From UBA7672 sp038326205 (GTDB taxonomy: Bacteria > Pseudomonadota > Alphaproteobacteria > Caulobacterales > Hyphomonadaceae), in NCBI GenBank assembly GCA_038326205.1, contig JBBQJV010000005.1:1-64000 (forward strand): DNA of 64,000 bases. The letters run 5' to 3'. The notes beneath the pieces were generated by a model, which saw only the letters and a program-made list of their open reading frames with translations, did no database searches and had not been told where the DNA came from. A program made the position numbers and the translations under genes. The first letter of the stretch is position 1; each line of letters begins with the position of its first letter. This document shows positions 36,074 to 45,362 of the stretch, one piece after another.

Positions 36074-37587
36074 AGCCCCAGCTTCTTCATCAGGATATCG
36101 TTGACGGCGGCCGGGTTCGCCTTGCCGCCGCTCGCCTTCATGATCTGCCCGACCATCCAGCCCAGCGTCTTCGGCTTTTCATGGCCCGCCGCACGCTGCG
36201 CCTTGATCTCCTCGATCTGGGCGGGGTTAGCCGCGAGCACATCGTCGACCACCTTCTCGATCGCGCCCGTATCGGTCACCTGTTTGAGGCCTTCGCGTTC
36301 TACGATCTTTGCGGCGCCGTCACCCGTCGAGATCATCTTCTGGAACACGTCCTTAGCGATTTTTCCCGAGATCGTGTTGTCCGCGATGAGGCCGATGAGG
36401 CCGCCAAGTTGTTCGGCGCTGACCGGGGACGCGGAAAGCTCAAGGCCTTCCTTGTTGAGATACCCGATCAAGTCCTGCGTCACCCAGTTGGCGGCGAGGC
36501 GCGCGTCGCGACCCTTCGCCACGACCTCGAAATACGCCGCCCTCTCGGCATCTCCGGCGATCACGCCAGCATCGTATTCTTTGAGTCCATAGTCCGTCAC
36601 GAAGCGCGCGCGTTTCTGGTCCGGCAATTCCGGCAGCTTCGCGCGAATGCTCTCGACATAGGCCCCGGTGAGTTCGAGCGGCAGCAGGTCGGGATCGGGG
36701 AAATAGCGATAGTCGTGCGCATCTTCCTTCGAGCGCATCGACCGCGTCTCGTCTTTTTCCGCGTCGTAGAGCCGCGTTTCCTGATCGATCTTGCCGCCGT
36801 CCTCGAGGATCTCGACCTGCCGGCGCGCTTCATGCGCGGCGGCCATCTGGATGAAGCGGAACGAGTTGACGTTTTTGATCTCGCAGCGCGTGCCGAGCTT
36901 CTCGAAGCTGCCCGTTTTCCGGTAGTGCTCGTACCCGCCCGGGCGGCACACTGAAACGTTCACGTCGGCGCGCAGATTGCCCTTCTCCATGTCGCCATCG
37001 CAAGTGCCCAATGCGATCAGGATCGAACGCAACTTCTTCACATACGCCGCCGCCTCTGCAGGCGAGCGGATATGCGGCTTCGACACGATCTCCATCAGCG
37101 CCACGCCAGACCGGTTGAGATCTACATAGGTAGCGTTGGGATCGAGGTCATGAATCGATTTCCCCGCGTCTTGTTCAAGATGCAGTCGCTCGATGCCAAC
37201 CGTGAACGTGTAACCATCGTCGGCATCGACATCGATCGCGCCCTCGCCCACGATCGGTGATTTGAACTGCGATATTTGATAGCCCTGCGGCAGATCGGGA
37301 TAGAAATAATTCTTCCGGTCGAACCGAGATACCAGGTTGATCTCGGCATTGATGCCGAGGCCGGTTTTTACAGCTTGCTCGACACAGAACTTGTTGATCA
37401 CCGGCAGCATGCCCGGCATCGCCGCATCGACCAGCGAGACGTTGGTGTTCGGATCATTTCCGAACGCGGTCGACGCGCCGGAGAACAGCTTCGAATGCGA
37501 GGCCACCTGCGCGTGAACTTCGAGCCCCATGACGACTTCCCAGTCGCCGGTGCGGCCTGAAATCAGATAGGGTTTGCGGTCAGCCAT
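36070..37587 (-). CDS. gatB: Aspartyl/glutamyl-tRNA amidotransferase subunit B
   Basis: GatB is the kinase-amidase core of the GatCAB complex, which converts Glu-tRNA(Gln) or Asp-tRNA(Asn) to the amidated form. Recognisable parts are VVMGLEVHAQVASHSKLFS at the N-terminus, RKNYFYPDLPQGYQISQ, GIERLHLEQDAGKS, VDLNRSGVALMEIVSKPHIRSP, and the tail domain ending in GKANPAAVNDILMKKLGL. At 505 residues it is full length. gatA and gatC are not nearby. The N-terminus includes a short leader before the conserved region. Confidence 0.97.
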   Translation of the reverse strand: MADRKPYLISGRTGDWEVVMGLEVHAQVASHSKLFSGASTAFGNDPNTNVSLVDAAMPGMLPVINKFCVEQAVKTGLGINAEINLVSRFDRKNYFYPDLPQGYQISQFKSPIVGEGAIDVDADDGYTFTVGIERLHLEQDAGKSIHDLDPNATYVDLNRSGVALMEIVSKPHIRSPAEAAAYVKKLRSILIALGTCDGDMEKGNLRADVNVSVCRPGGYEHYRKTGSFEKLGTRCEIKNVNSFRFIQMAAAHEARRQVEILEDGGKIDQETRLYDAEKDETRSMRSKEDAHDYRYFPDPDLLPLELTGAYVESIRAKLPELPDQKRARFVTDYGLKEYDAGVIAGDAERAAYFEVVAKGRDARLAANWVTQDLIGYLNKEGLELSASPVSAEQLGGLIGLIADNTISGKIAKDVFQKMISTGDGAAKIVEREGLKQVTDTGAIEKVVDDVLAANPAQIEEIKAQRAAGHEKPKTLGWMVGQIMKASGGKANPAAVNDILMKKLGL

Positions 37588-37667
37588 GGCATCCTCGAAC
37601 GGGGTGATCAGCGCTTTTAGCGGGGTTTCGTGCTGGCGTCACCCTTGGGCCTTTGACGCGATTTCCG

Positions 37668-37850
37668 CTATTCCACAAAGACCCAGCGCTCCGAGCCTAA
37701 GCGACTCTCCTGATTGACGGCGTGTGGCGGCATACCCAGTGATTTTGCATGTGCCCAAGCGGCAGCGTAAGTGGCGTGGACTGCCACGACGCCTTTCGTG
37801 ATGTGATGGACCAAATAGCCGTGATCATGATCACTGAGCGCGTCTGTCAT
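37668..37850 (-). CDS. Possible small protein of 60 residues
   Basis: This short open frame lies in an otherwise empty 312-base gap upstream of gatB. It has a balanced, His-rich composition (HDHGYLVHHIT at the N-terminus), no membrane segment, and Trp residues in its second half. An AGG lies about 10 bases before the ATG. I recognise no family, and chance remains possible. Confidence 0.4.
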   Translation of the reverse strand: MTDALSDHDHGYLVHHITKGVVAVHATYAAAWAHAKSLGMPPHAVNQESRLGSERWVFVE

Positions 37851-37899
37851 GACACTTAACCTATGTTGGGAGCAGATCGAATGCTACAACGAGGTAGCC

Positions 37900-38775
37900 T
37901 CAGTTGAGCAGTGTGCAGTTCTCCCGCTCCATGTCGGATTCGACGGCCTTGGGATTGCCCAGCCCGAGCAGCCAGGTCAGCGACCCGGGCGTGAGTTGCC
38001 GCCAGGCCTTGCCCTCGTGCTTCCAGCGCCCGATGCAGGATCGTACCTCATCTCCGCCCCGGCGCAGGGATTCGCCGATGCGGCGCGGCCCCTGTCCACC
38101 CTGTTTCAACGAGCCGCCTGTCTCCTGCGTGCCACCCGTCACCACCCAGCGCTGGTTGTGCGACGCGTTGCCCACGGCCCGCTCGTCGAGGCCGAAGGGA
38201 GAATGGATGAGCGCGCCGCCGAACACATCCGGATGATCCTGCGCCATGCTGAGCGCTAGATCGGCGCCGTTCGAGAAGCCGCCTATGAAACGCTTTTCCC
38301 GTTCCCGCTCCGCGTTCTGCGTACGCTCCGCCCACTCGATCACTTTGGTGAGCAGCCATGCCTCGTGCTTGATGTAAGCGTTCCGGCCCCCGGGAAATGT
38401 CGTCAGGTATTCGGCCGCGCGTTCTTCCGGTTTGGCCCGCGGATCAGTCGCGACGATCATCAATGGTGCGACCTTGCCGGCATCCAGCGCCGCCTTGAAA
38501 TCGAGAAGCAGCACGTGAATGCCGTCCATCCCGTCCATCATGTATAGCGTCGGCAAGACCTTGCCTTGCAAACCGGCCGGTCGCCACACGCACATCGCGC
38601 GCTGTTCCCCCTCACCCGGACCGGGCGACAGAAAACACGACGTCTCTTTGTCGATGGCATCAAGCTTCGCCTGGATTTCCGCGGGAATCCTTTGCGCCGA
38701 GGCGGCAGATGCAAACGCGAGGCAGGCCGCCACGAAAACTGCGCAGGTCCGCCCAGCCTTTACGCGCTTCCTCAT
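37900..38775 (-). CDS. Exported putative esterase (alpha/beta hydrolase)
   Basis: This 291-residue protein has a signal peptide ending SAASAQ and an esterase-D-like alpha/beta-hydrolase fold. The nucleophile elbow GFSNG is in RFIGGFSNGADLALSMAQDHPDVFGGALIHSP. The segment LPTLYMMDGMDG near residue 75 forms the oxyanion region. The catalytic Asp and His are less certain. The tail after residue 240 is Gly/Arg-rich and does not match the family. It may be the first gene of the minus-strand group ending before gatB, lying 6 bases downstream of the EAL gene. Confidence 0.8.
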   Translation of the reverse strand: MRKRVKAGRTCAVFVAACLAFASAASAQRIPAEIQAKLDAIDKETSCFLSPGPGEGEQRAMCVWRPAGLQGKVLPTLYMMDGMDGIHVLLLDFKAALDAGKVAPLMIVATDPRAKPEERAAEYLTTFPGGRNAYIKHEAWLLTKVIEWAERTQNAEREREKRFIGGFSNGADLALSMAQDHPDVFGGALIHSPFGLDERAVGNASHNQRWVVTGGTQETGGSLKQGGQGPRRIGESLRRGGDEVRSCIGRWKHEGKAWRQLTPGSLTWLLGLGNPKAVESDMERENCTLLN

Positions 38776-38781
38776 CGCCTC

Positions 38782-39855
38782 TCACTCTCCCGACAGCACC
38801 ACCGGATCGAACGCCACTGCGATATCCTGCAGGCGCAGGGGCATATCGTACGCATATCCCTGCACGAAGTCGCAACCGATGGCGTGCAGTTCCTCCGCAA
38901 TCATCATGTCCTCGATACCTTCAGCCGTCACTTTCATTCCCAGTCCGCGGATCAATCCGGTCAACGCCGTCAGTATCCGGCAGGCACGCGGTTGACGCAC
39001 CATGCGGCACAGTTTCGGATCGAGCTTGACGCCGTCCGCCGGGATCTCGGCGAGCCACGCGAATGAGGAATGCCCGGCGCCAAAATCGTCGAGCACAATG
39101 CCCGCTCCCGCTGCGCGAAAAGCAGCAAGCGCGCCGAGCGCTCCTTCGAAATCACGCATGGCCGCCTGTTCCGTCAATTCAACGCGCAACACGCCATGCG
39201 GCAGGCCCGCGTCACGGATGATGGCGGCGACTTCCTCGACGATCAGCGGCCGTGCGATCTCTGCGGCGGACAAGTTCACTTGCATGAAAACGTTGCGGCC
39301 ATCTGCGCGAAGCTGCGCCAGAGCCTCGGCTGACTTCGCGAGCATCACGGGCGCGATGGCGCTCCAGTCGGTATCGCCGCCCATGCCGACCAGCGTATCC
39401 GGTCCCACCAGTTGCCCGTCCGGCGCACGAAACCGCGCCAGCGCCTCGAAACCCGCGACCGCCAACGTGTCGAGCCGGCGGATAGGCTGAAACACCGGCT
39501 CCACATTGCTCTCGCCATGAATAATGCGCGCGCCAGCTTCGGCAGGTACGATCAGGCCGCGCGCAACACCATGATCATGGAACGCGCCAAAGAAATGCGC
39601 CGGGCGGCCATCCAGCAGCGTCACGCGAATGTCAATTGGATCGCCGGGGCGGCCAGACCGCAGCGGCGTCGCAATCCGAACGCGCGCCAGACCATCGAAC
39701 TGCTCCAGCAAGGACTGCAACGTCCAGCGTCCGTCGAGTTGCGATAGCGGACCACCCGGATCGGCGCGGATGGTCAACACGCTCTCGCCCGCATGCCACG
39801 ACCACAGCGCGGCCTGAGGCGTCGACGCGGGACTAGCTGTTGAGAGCTGCGACAT
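38782..39855 (-). CDS. EAL-domain cyclic-di-GMP phosphodiesterase
   Basis: The protein hydrolyses c-di-GMP to pGpG. The EAL domain (from about residue 115) keeps the residues required for activity: Glu137-Ala-Leu139, Asn194, Glu226, DDFG at 256-259, Lys277, Glu312 and Gln332. The N-terminal 110 residues look like a PAS-like sensory domain (GGPLSQLDGRWTLQSLLE and ARVRIATPLRSG). No GGDEF domain is present and no membrane segment is seen, so it is a cytosolic, probably ligand-regulated, phosphodiesterase. It starts 24 bases after the M16 peptidase stop. Confidence 0.93.
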   Translation of the reverse strand: MSQLSTASPASTPQAALWSWHAGESVLTIRADPGGPLSQLDGRWTLQSLLEQFDGLARVRIATPLRSGRPGDPIDIRVTLLDGRPAHFFGAFHDHGVARGLIVPAEAGARIIHGESNVEPVFQPIRRLDTLAVAGFEALARFRAPDGQLVGPDTLVGMGGDTDWSAIAPVMLAKSAEALAQLRADGRNVFMQVNLSAAEIARPLIVEEVAAIIRDAGLPHGVLRVELTEQAAMRDFEGALGALAAFRAAGAGIVLDDFGAGHSSFAWLAEIPADGVKLDPKLCRMVRQPRACRILTALTGLIRGLGMKVTAEGIEDMMIAEELHAIGCDFVQGYAYDMPLRLQDIAVAFDPVVLSGE

Positions 39856-39879
39856 TATTCTGTTTTCGCAATGACCGAG

Positions 39880-41145
39880 TCAGGTGTGGGAGGAGACAAA
39901 CGCCTCTGCCGCCGCAAGTCCAGCCTTGGGTCCGATGGCGGCGGCGATGGGTGGCCCAGCCAATGACTGCGCGGCAATCCGGCTGACGTCGGCGATTGTC
40001 ACCGAGTCAATCTGCCGCAACACATCCTCGATCGCGATCAGGCGGTCAAACGCCAGTAGTTCGTAGGCGGCGCTTCCTGCGCGCGCTGCGGGCGCTTCGG
40101 CGGCCATCGCATAGCCCGTTGCCGCTACCGCGCGGGCGCGAGACATCTCGGCTTCGGTCGGTCCCTTCGCCGCCATGTCCGCCCAGATATCACGCGTGAT
40201 GCGGCCCACTTCGAGCGCATCGCCCGGAGAACATCCGGCGAAAACGGAGATACGGCCCGCATCACTGTATTGCTCGGCGGACGCATCGATCGTGTAGGCG
40301 AGGCCCCTGCTCTCCCGCACATCCTGAAATAGGCGCGAGGCCATGCCGCCCCCAAAAATCTCCGCAAAGATCCGCGCCGCAAAGCGATCGTCCGACAACG
40401 CCCCCGGCGCAGGATGCGCCAGAACAAGGTGCGTCTGTTCGAGCTTGCGCGAGATCGTCGCCGCATGAGCCTTCGGCTGCGCAGGCGCTGTCGTCGCCGG
40501 GGCGGCAAGCGCTGCGCGCGGTTCCAGCCAGCGACGTGCAACAGCCTCGATCGCGGCACGATCAAAACTGCCTGCGATCGAGACAACCGTGCGGCGCGGC
40601 ACATAGGACGTGGCAGCAAACGAGACCAGATCGTCACGCGTGATCGACTTCAGAGTCGCTTCAACGCCGAGGATTGGACGTCCCAGCGGGTGATTGGGGA
40701 AGCTGGCCGTCTGAGCCAGCTCCATCACCAGATCGTCCGGCTGGTCTGCCGCCTCGCCGATCTCCTGAAGCACGACGAACTTCTCGCGCTCCACTTCTTC
40801 AGGCGGCAAGTCCGGTGCGAACACCAGCGACAGCGCCACGTCCAGCATCTGCGGCGCATCGGCCGACAGGCAGCGAACGAAATAGCTGGTCCGCTCATAA
40901 TCCGTTGCAGCGTTCATCGACGCGCCGCGTGCCTCGACCACCTCCGCGATCTCGCGTGCAGTCCGCCCAGCGGCTCCCTTGAATGCCATATGCTCCAGGA
41001 AGTGCGCGAGGCCATTGCGTTCCGCAGCCTCGTGCCTTGCGCCAGCACCAAGATAAACGCCGACGGATGCGGTCCGCAGGCCTGGCATAACATCGAACAC
41101 GATGCGCGCGCCGTTCGGCAGGGTGATGACTTCCCGGGTGTCCAT
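39880..41145 (-). CDS. M16-family zinc peptidase (processing-peptidase-like)
   Basis: This 421-residue peptidase of the M16B family is related to mitochondrial processing peptidase beta. The inverted zinc motif HFLEH is at residues 48-52 in GLAHFLEHMAFKG. The supporting segment GASMNAATDYERTSYF and the FVVLQEIGEAADQPDD block with the distal Glu follow. It has no signal peptide. The gene begins one base after thrC ends, a conserved alphaproteobacterial pairing. The substrate is unknown. Confidence 0.94.
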   Translation of the reverse strand: MDTREVITLPNGARIVFDVMPGLRTASVGVYLGAGARHEAAERNGLAHFLEHMAFKGAAGRTAREIAEVVEARGASMNAATDYERTSYFVRCLSADAPQMLDVALSLVFAPDLPPEEVEREKFVVLQEIGEAADQPDDLVMELAQTASFPNHPLGRPILGVEATLKSITRDDLVSFAATSYVPRRTVVSIAGSFDRAAIEAVARRWLEPRAALAAPATTAPAQPKAHAATISRKLEQTHLVLAHPAPGALSDDRFAARIFAEIFGGGMASRLFQDVRESRGLAYTIDASAEQYSDAGRISVFAGCSPGDALEVGRITRDIWADMAAKGPTEAEMSRARAVAATGYAMAAEAPAARAGSAAYELLAFDRLIAIEDVLRQIDSVTIADVSRIAAQSLAGPPIAAAIGPKAGLAAAEAFVSSHT

Positions 41146-41146
41146 C

Positions 41147-42568
41147 TCAGCCTTTCGCGATCAGCGTCTCGATGCGCTTGCGCACATGATCAGCACTCAT
41201 CGGGCCCGTTTCGAACTCTTCGGACCGCGATGCAAACGAACTCGTGCGATCCGGCAAGCCGACATCTATGCCCAGCACGTCCTTCACCGTCTCCGGGAAT
41301 TTCGCCGCGTGCGCCGTCGCCAGCGTCACGATTGGCCCGTCCGCGCTTGTTGTGCGGCGCGCAGCCGCGAGGCCAACTGCCGTATGTGGACACACGATCC
41401 AGCCCGTTTCCGCCAGCGTGCGTTTCATTTCCGCGCGCGTCTGCTCATCGCTGACCCGTTCCGCCGACAATCCCATTGACCCAAGCCGCCTCGCAACTTC
41501 AACAGGGATACCGCCAGACCCACACGAGGCAAGTTCTGCATACGCCTTCGCGACAACTGCTCCATTGCGTCCAGCTGTCTCGCCATCCACGCTCGTCGCC
41601 TCGAAGAACAGTCGCTCGAAATTGCTCGGCAGCTGGATGTCCATCGCTGGGCTGATCGTAGGCGCTGTCTCACCTCGCGTTAGAGGCTGGCCGGAGATCA
41701 AGCGCGCCATCGCGTCATTGGCGTTCACAGCTGACGTGCAGCGAAACGTGTGAAGCAGACCGCTCTGCGCGGCGACATAACACGCCAGCGCGTCACCGAA
41801 ATTGCCGGTCGGCACGACCCAATGAATCGGCGTATCGGCGCCCAGCTGTGCCTGCGCCTGCGCGAAGTAAACACTCTGCGCTGCCACCCGCGTCCAGTTG
41901 ATCGAGTTTACCGCCGCCAATCGTGTGCGCCGACGGAACTGCTCGTCGCCGATCAGCTGCTTCAGAATCGCCTGCGTGCCGTCGAAGTCGCCTTCAAGCG
42001 CCAGGTTGTGCACATTGTCCGCACCGGTCGCTGTCATGAACAGGCGCTGGGTCGGCGACACGCGGTCCAGCGGATGCAGGATCACCATGTCGACATGCTT
42101 CGATCCCGCAAACGCGGAGGCGGCCGCCCCACCCGTGTCACCCGATGTGGCGCACAGGATCGTCATGCGCTCGCCGCGCTGTTCCAGCACATAGTCATAT
42201 AGCTGCGCAATCAAGCGCATCGCGATGTCCTTGAACGCCAGTGTCGGACCGTGATGCAGCTCCAACATCCAGCGTCCGGGACTAACCTCCACAAGCGGCG
42301 CCACCGACTGATGCGCGAACGGCGCATAGGCGCGCTCCGCCATGCCGCGAATAGCGTCTACCGGCACGGCGTCGCCCGCAAACGCTGTCATCACCCGCGA
42401 TGCAGTTTCGACGTACGTGTCTGTCGCCTTCGGGCGTGCGATGCGCGGCCACTCCTGCGGGCTGAACAGGCCGCCGTCCGGCGCAAGCCCCATCAGGCTC
42501 GCCGACAGGAAGTTGACCGGATCCGTCGCGCTCAATTCCGCAGGAGAACGTGTTGAGACGTACTTCAT
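41147..42568 (-). CDS. thrC: Threonine synthase
   Basis: ThrC converts O-phosphohomoserine to threonine, a PLP enzyme. The N-terminus MKYVSTRSPAE..NFLSASLMGLAPDGGLF, the PLP lysine in HGPTLAFKDIAM, the ATSGDTGGAA loop and the VVPTGNFGDALA segment are diagnostic. At 473 residues it belongs to the long proteobacterial type. ATG 42568 overlaps the surf1 stop by 4 bases. A long upstream in-frame extension lies within surf1 and is rejected. Confidence 0.97.
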   Translation of the reverse strand: MKYVSTRSPAELSATDPVNFLSASLMGLAPDGGLFSPQEWPRIARPKATDTYVETASRVMTAFAGDAVPVDAIRGMAERAYAPFAHQSVAPLVEVSPGRWMLELHHGPTLAFKDIAMRLIAQLYDYVLEQRGERMTILCATSGDTGGAAASAFAGSKHVDMVILHPLDRVSPTQRLFMTATGADNVHNLALEGDFDGTQAILKQLIGDEQFRRRTRLAAVNSINWTRVAAQSVYFAQAQAQLGADTPIHWVVPTGNFGDALACYVAAQSGLLHTFRCTSAVNANDAMARLISGQPLTRGETAPTISPAMDIQLPSNFERLFFEATSVDGETAGRNGAVVAKAYAELASCGSGGIPVEVARRLGSMGLSAERVSDEQTRAEMKRTLAETGWIVCPHTAVGLAAARRTTSADGPIVTLATAHAAKFPETVKDVLGIDVGLPDRTSSFASRSEEFETGPMSADHVRKRIETLIAKG

Positions 42569-43284
42569 TCCTTGGTCCCGGTATCTGGTCCGGCTCCTGG
42601 CGTCCTGCCGAACCGCAGACGCCCTGCCCGCGCGTGCATGAGGCCGTATATCACCGCGAACGCAATCGCCATCCCGAACCAGGTTACCGCATAGCCGATA
42701 TGCGTCTCGGGAGGAGTCCGCACGAGATAATCCGGCATTCCTTCCAGCGGGGTAAGCACGTGGCGTGTATCTAGCCGGGGCAACCCCAGCGCCTTGATGA
42801 TCGCGGGAGCGTCGAACCAGCTCCACTCATTGCGCACAGGTGCATTTGGCGCCGCCATCAATGGCTGTTCAGGCCACGGCGTCACAATGAACCGGTCCGC
42901 CGCGACAGATGGAGCTCTCGCCGGCATCGCTGCGCCCGGCCCGCCGATCGCAAGCGCATCAAAGCCGGTCTCCACCAGCACCGGCGCGCCGCAGATTTCC
43001 GCCGCCTGATACTGCTTCCATCCTGCCGCTCCGTCCGCTTGGTGCCCGAATACGCGCAGCTTCGCGCCCTCTGCCGCTGGCGGAGCAACAATCTGGCTGC
43101 TGCTCAGCCCCTCAGCGCACGCTTGCTCCAGCGTGAGCGGCGGCGCCTGCATGTGCGACGCGAATGCCGAGATCTGCTCTGCCTTCCATCCAGCACGCTG
43201 GCTTTGCCAGACGCCCAGCGCCACCAGCGCGATGAGCGCGGGAATCGCAATGACGGTCAGAACCGGAAGTGGCCGGAAATGCAT
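42565..43284 (-). CDS. SURF1-family cytochrome oxidase assembly protein
   Basis: SURF1 assists heme a insertion into subunit I of aa3 oxidases. The protein has the usual plan of two transmembrane helices, at about residues 7-27 and 195-215, around a periplasmic domain. The N-terminal segment GVWQSQRAGWK is the family signature (LGxWQxxRxxWK). The C-terminal NEWSWFDAPAI and HIGYAVTWFGMA also match. At 239 residues the length fits. It stands in the oxidase block, 33 bases after the DUF983 gene. Confidence 0.93.
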   Translation of the reverse strand: MHFRPLPVLTVIAIPALIALVALGVWQSQRAGWKAEQISAFASHMQAPPLTLEQACAEGLSSSQIVAPPAAEGAKLRVFGHQADGAAGWKQYQAAEICGAPVLVETGFDALAIGGPGAAMPARAPSVAADRFIVTPWPEQPLMAAPNAPVRNEWSWFDAPAIIKALGLPRLDTRHVLTPLEGMPDYLVRTPPETHIGYAVTWFGMAIAFAVIYGLMHARAGRLRFGRTPGAGPDTGTKE

Positions 43285-43317
43285 AATGACAGGATACCCC
43301 GAAGGACGGACGCAGCG

Positions 43318-43686
43318 CTACTCCCGCGGCGTGTCCTGTAGGCGCGCTTCACCCGCCTTGTGCTTCCACTGCAGGGCAAACAACAGCGCTTTGATCGGAC
43401 GCAGGAAGAACATCGCGAAGGCAATAGTGATCGGCGGCCAAATCAGGATGTGCACCCAGCCCGGCGGGCGGAACGCGAATTCGAAGAACATGGCTGACGG
43501 CACGATCAGGATCAGCGCCGCGAACATCACGAAGAAGGACGGACCATCACCGGCGTCGGCGATCGTCAGGTCGGCGCCGCATGCGTCGCACTGGGCCTTA
43601 AACGTCAGGAAGGTGCGATATACCCGCCCCTCGCCGCAGTTGGGGCAGCGGCAGCGCAGGCCGGCTGAAAGGGCGGAAACCGCCAT
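43318..43686 (-). CDS. DUF983-family small membrane protein with zinc ribbon
   Basis: This 122-residue protein starts with two CxxC pairs, CPNCGEGR and CDACG, forming a likely zinc ribbon. Two transmembrane helices follow, at about residues 50-70 and 78-98. DUF983 proteins sit beside ctaE and surf1 in many alphaproteobacteria and are presumed to help oxidase biogenesis; the molecular role is unknown. It lies 57 bases after the membrane protein gene at 43744. Confidence 0.9.
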   Translation of the reverse strand: MAVSALSAGLRCRCPNCGEGRVYRTFLTFKAQCDACGADLTIADAGDGPSFFVMFAALILIVPSAMFFEFAFRPPGWVHILIWPPITIAFAMFFLRPIKALLFALQWKHKAGEARLQDTPRE

Positions 43687-43743
43687 GGCGTCTACTCCTC
43701 GCCCGGCTTCGTCTCAGTCTGGTGCAGACTACCCGCGTACGGG

Positions 43744-44373
43744 CTAACCAAGTGCGGGCTTGTGGGGCAACACATATAGGAACACCCACATCGCCAACCA
43801 GGTCACCGCGATCACGATCCAGTTCAGTGCGACAAGCTGGTAGCCCAGCGGACGCCCCCGCGTCGCGAACCCGGCGATTACCAGCACCACCGACATCGCG
43901 TAGAGCGCGAAGCCGATATAGAACTGCATATTGAAGGCGCGCGAGAACGCATACAGCAGATCGGCGTTTAGATAGCCGGGCGGGAAGGCAGTGTCCCCCT
44001 GCCATTGAGTGGCGATGTACCAGTTGCCGCCGGCTCCGAGCAGCAACGCCACGAGCGAGGCGCCCACCGCGAACCACAGCATCGAACGGCGCCACAGGAA
44101 GATCGCCGCCGCCGCCGCCAATCCCGCGCCGCTCATCAGGAGCGTAGCGATCAGGAAATTGCCGAACGGATCAAAAGTCGGCGCGAGAACGAATTCCTGC
44201 CCGGTGCGGAAATTGCTGTCGATCAGCGAGTTGGCGCCGCCAGACCAGATCTGCTGGGCCGTGTCCACCATCGGGTGGCCAGCCTGCAGAAACTGGATCA
44301 GCGGCATCATCCATAGCGCAATCGCTACAGCCTGGACTGTAAGGAAGCCCAGTAGAGCCGCCTTCCTGCTCAC
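43744..44373 (-). CDS. Uncharacterised five-helix membrane protein in the oxidase operon
   Basis: This 209-residue protein has about five hydrophobic helices (near residues 8-28, 73-92, 99-120, 150-170 and 178-200). A periplasm-facing loop runs after helix 1, with PMVDTAQQIWSGGANSLID. I recognise no family. It begins 12 bases after the ctaE stop, so it is surely co-transcribed with the cytochrome oxidase genes. It could be an extra oxidase subunit or an assembly factor. Confidence 0.8.
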   Translation of the reverse strand: MSRKAALLGFLTVQAVAIALWMMPLIQFLQAGHPMVDTAQQIWSGGANSLIDSNFRTGQEFVLAPTFDPFGNFLIATLLMSGAGLAAAAAIFLWRRSMLWFAVGASLVALLLGAGGNWYIATQWQGDTAFPPGYLNADLLYAFSRAFNMQFYIGFALYAMSVVLVIAGFATRGRPLGYQLVALNWIVIAVTWLAMWVFLYVLPHKPALG

Positions 44374-44385
44374 TACAGCTATCCG

Positions 44386-45291
44386 CTAGTGGCCGACGCC
44401 CGGCGGGCCATCGCCCCACACGAGGTGCGGCGTGACATACACGAAGGCGAAGAGGAAGAGCCACACCACGTCAACGAAGTGCCAGTACCAGGCAGCGAAC
44501 TCAAATCCGAGATGCTTCTCCGCTTTCATTCCCCCGGCCAGCAATCGCCCAAGGCAGACCATCAGGAAGATCGTACCGATCACGACGTGCGCGCCGTGGA
44601 AGCCGGTCGCCATGAAGAACTGGCTGCCATACGCAGACCCGCTGAACGAGAAGCCCGCTTCCGAATACTCGATCACCTGGAAGGCGGTGAACGACATGCC
44701 AAGCACGATGGTCAGGACCAGACCGATGATCGCGCCCTTGCGGTCGTTGACCTGCAGGGCGTGGTGCGCCCACGTCACGGTCGTGCCCGACAGCAGCAGG
44801 ATTAGCGTGTTGACCAGCGGCAGGTGGAACGGATCGAACGGACGGACCTGATGGCCGTCGGTCTGTGTGACCGGCCACTGATCCCAGTGAACCAACTGTT
44901 CAAGCGCAGCGTTGGCAAGGTCAGAGTGAGCCGGGCTGGCGCGCAGCGCGTGGAAGATCGTCGTTTCGAAGAACGACCAGAACCACGCCACGAAGAACAT
45001 CACTTCGGACGCTATGAACAACACCATGCCGTAACGCAGCGATATCTGGACAACTTCCTTGTGGTCGCCTTCACGGCTTTCCTTGAGGACGTCGCCCCAC
45101 CAGCCGATGAGCACGAAGATCAGGGCAACGAGCCCCGGAAGTGGCCCCCAGAGGGCGCCCTGCGGGATGAACCACAGGCCCTTCATGTAGGCGGCGCCGC
45201 CGAGCACCATCGCGCCCAACGCAAGCGCGGCCAGCAGAGGCCACGGGCTCGGCTTCACAAGGTGATAGTCGTGCTTGACGTCGCCCGCCAT
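44386..45291 (-). CDS. ctaE: Cytochrome c oxidase subunit III
   Basis: This is core subunit III of the aa3-type oxidase, 301 residues with seven transmembrane helices. Typical segments are KHDYHLVKPSPWPLL at the N-terminus, RYGMVLFIASEVMFFVAWFWSFF, STTVTWAHHAL-like GTTVTWAHHALQ, and ATGFHGAHVVIGTIFL followed by WYWHFVDVVWLFLF. Many alphaproteobacteria call it ctaE or coxC. It follows ctaG at 71 bases and precedes the five-helix protein. Confidence 0.97.
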   Translation of the reverse strand: MAGDVKHDYHLVKPSPWPLLAALALGAMVLGGAAYMKGLWFIPQGALWGPLPGLVALIFVLIGWWGDVLKESREGDHKEVVQISLRYGMVLFIASEVMFFVAWFWSFFETTIFHALRASPAHSDLANAALEQLVHWDQWPVTQTDGHQVRPFDPFHLPLVNTLILLLSGTTVTWAHHALQVNDRKGAIIGLVLTIVLGMSFTAFQVIEYSEAGFSFSGSAYGSQFFMATGFHGAHVVIGTIFLMVCLGRLLAGGMKAEKHLGFEFAAWYWHFVDVVWLFLFAFVYVTPHLVWGDGPPGVGH

Positions 45292-45362
45292 GGCTTCAGT
45301 CCCTACATTAGTGCGGATTGGCCCCAGGACCCGTCCGCTGACCCAGTTTCTCTACCGCCGGT

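Noticed and set aside
40414..41454. A 346-residue open frame on the + strand
   Set aside because: It is antisense to the M16 peptidase and thrC; its composition is typical of GC-rich shadow frames.
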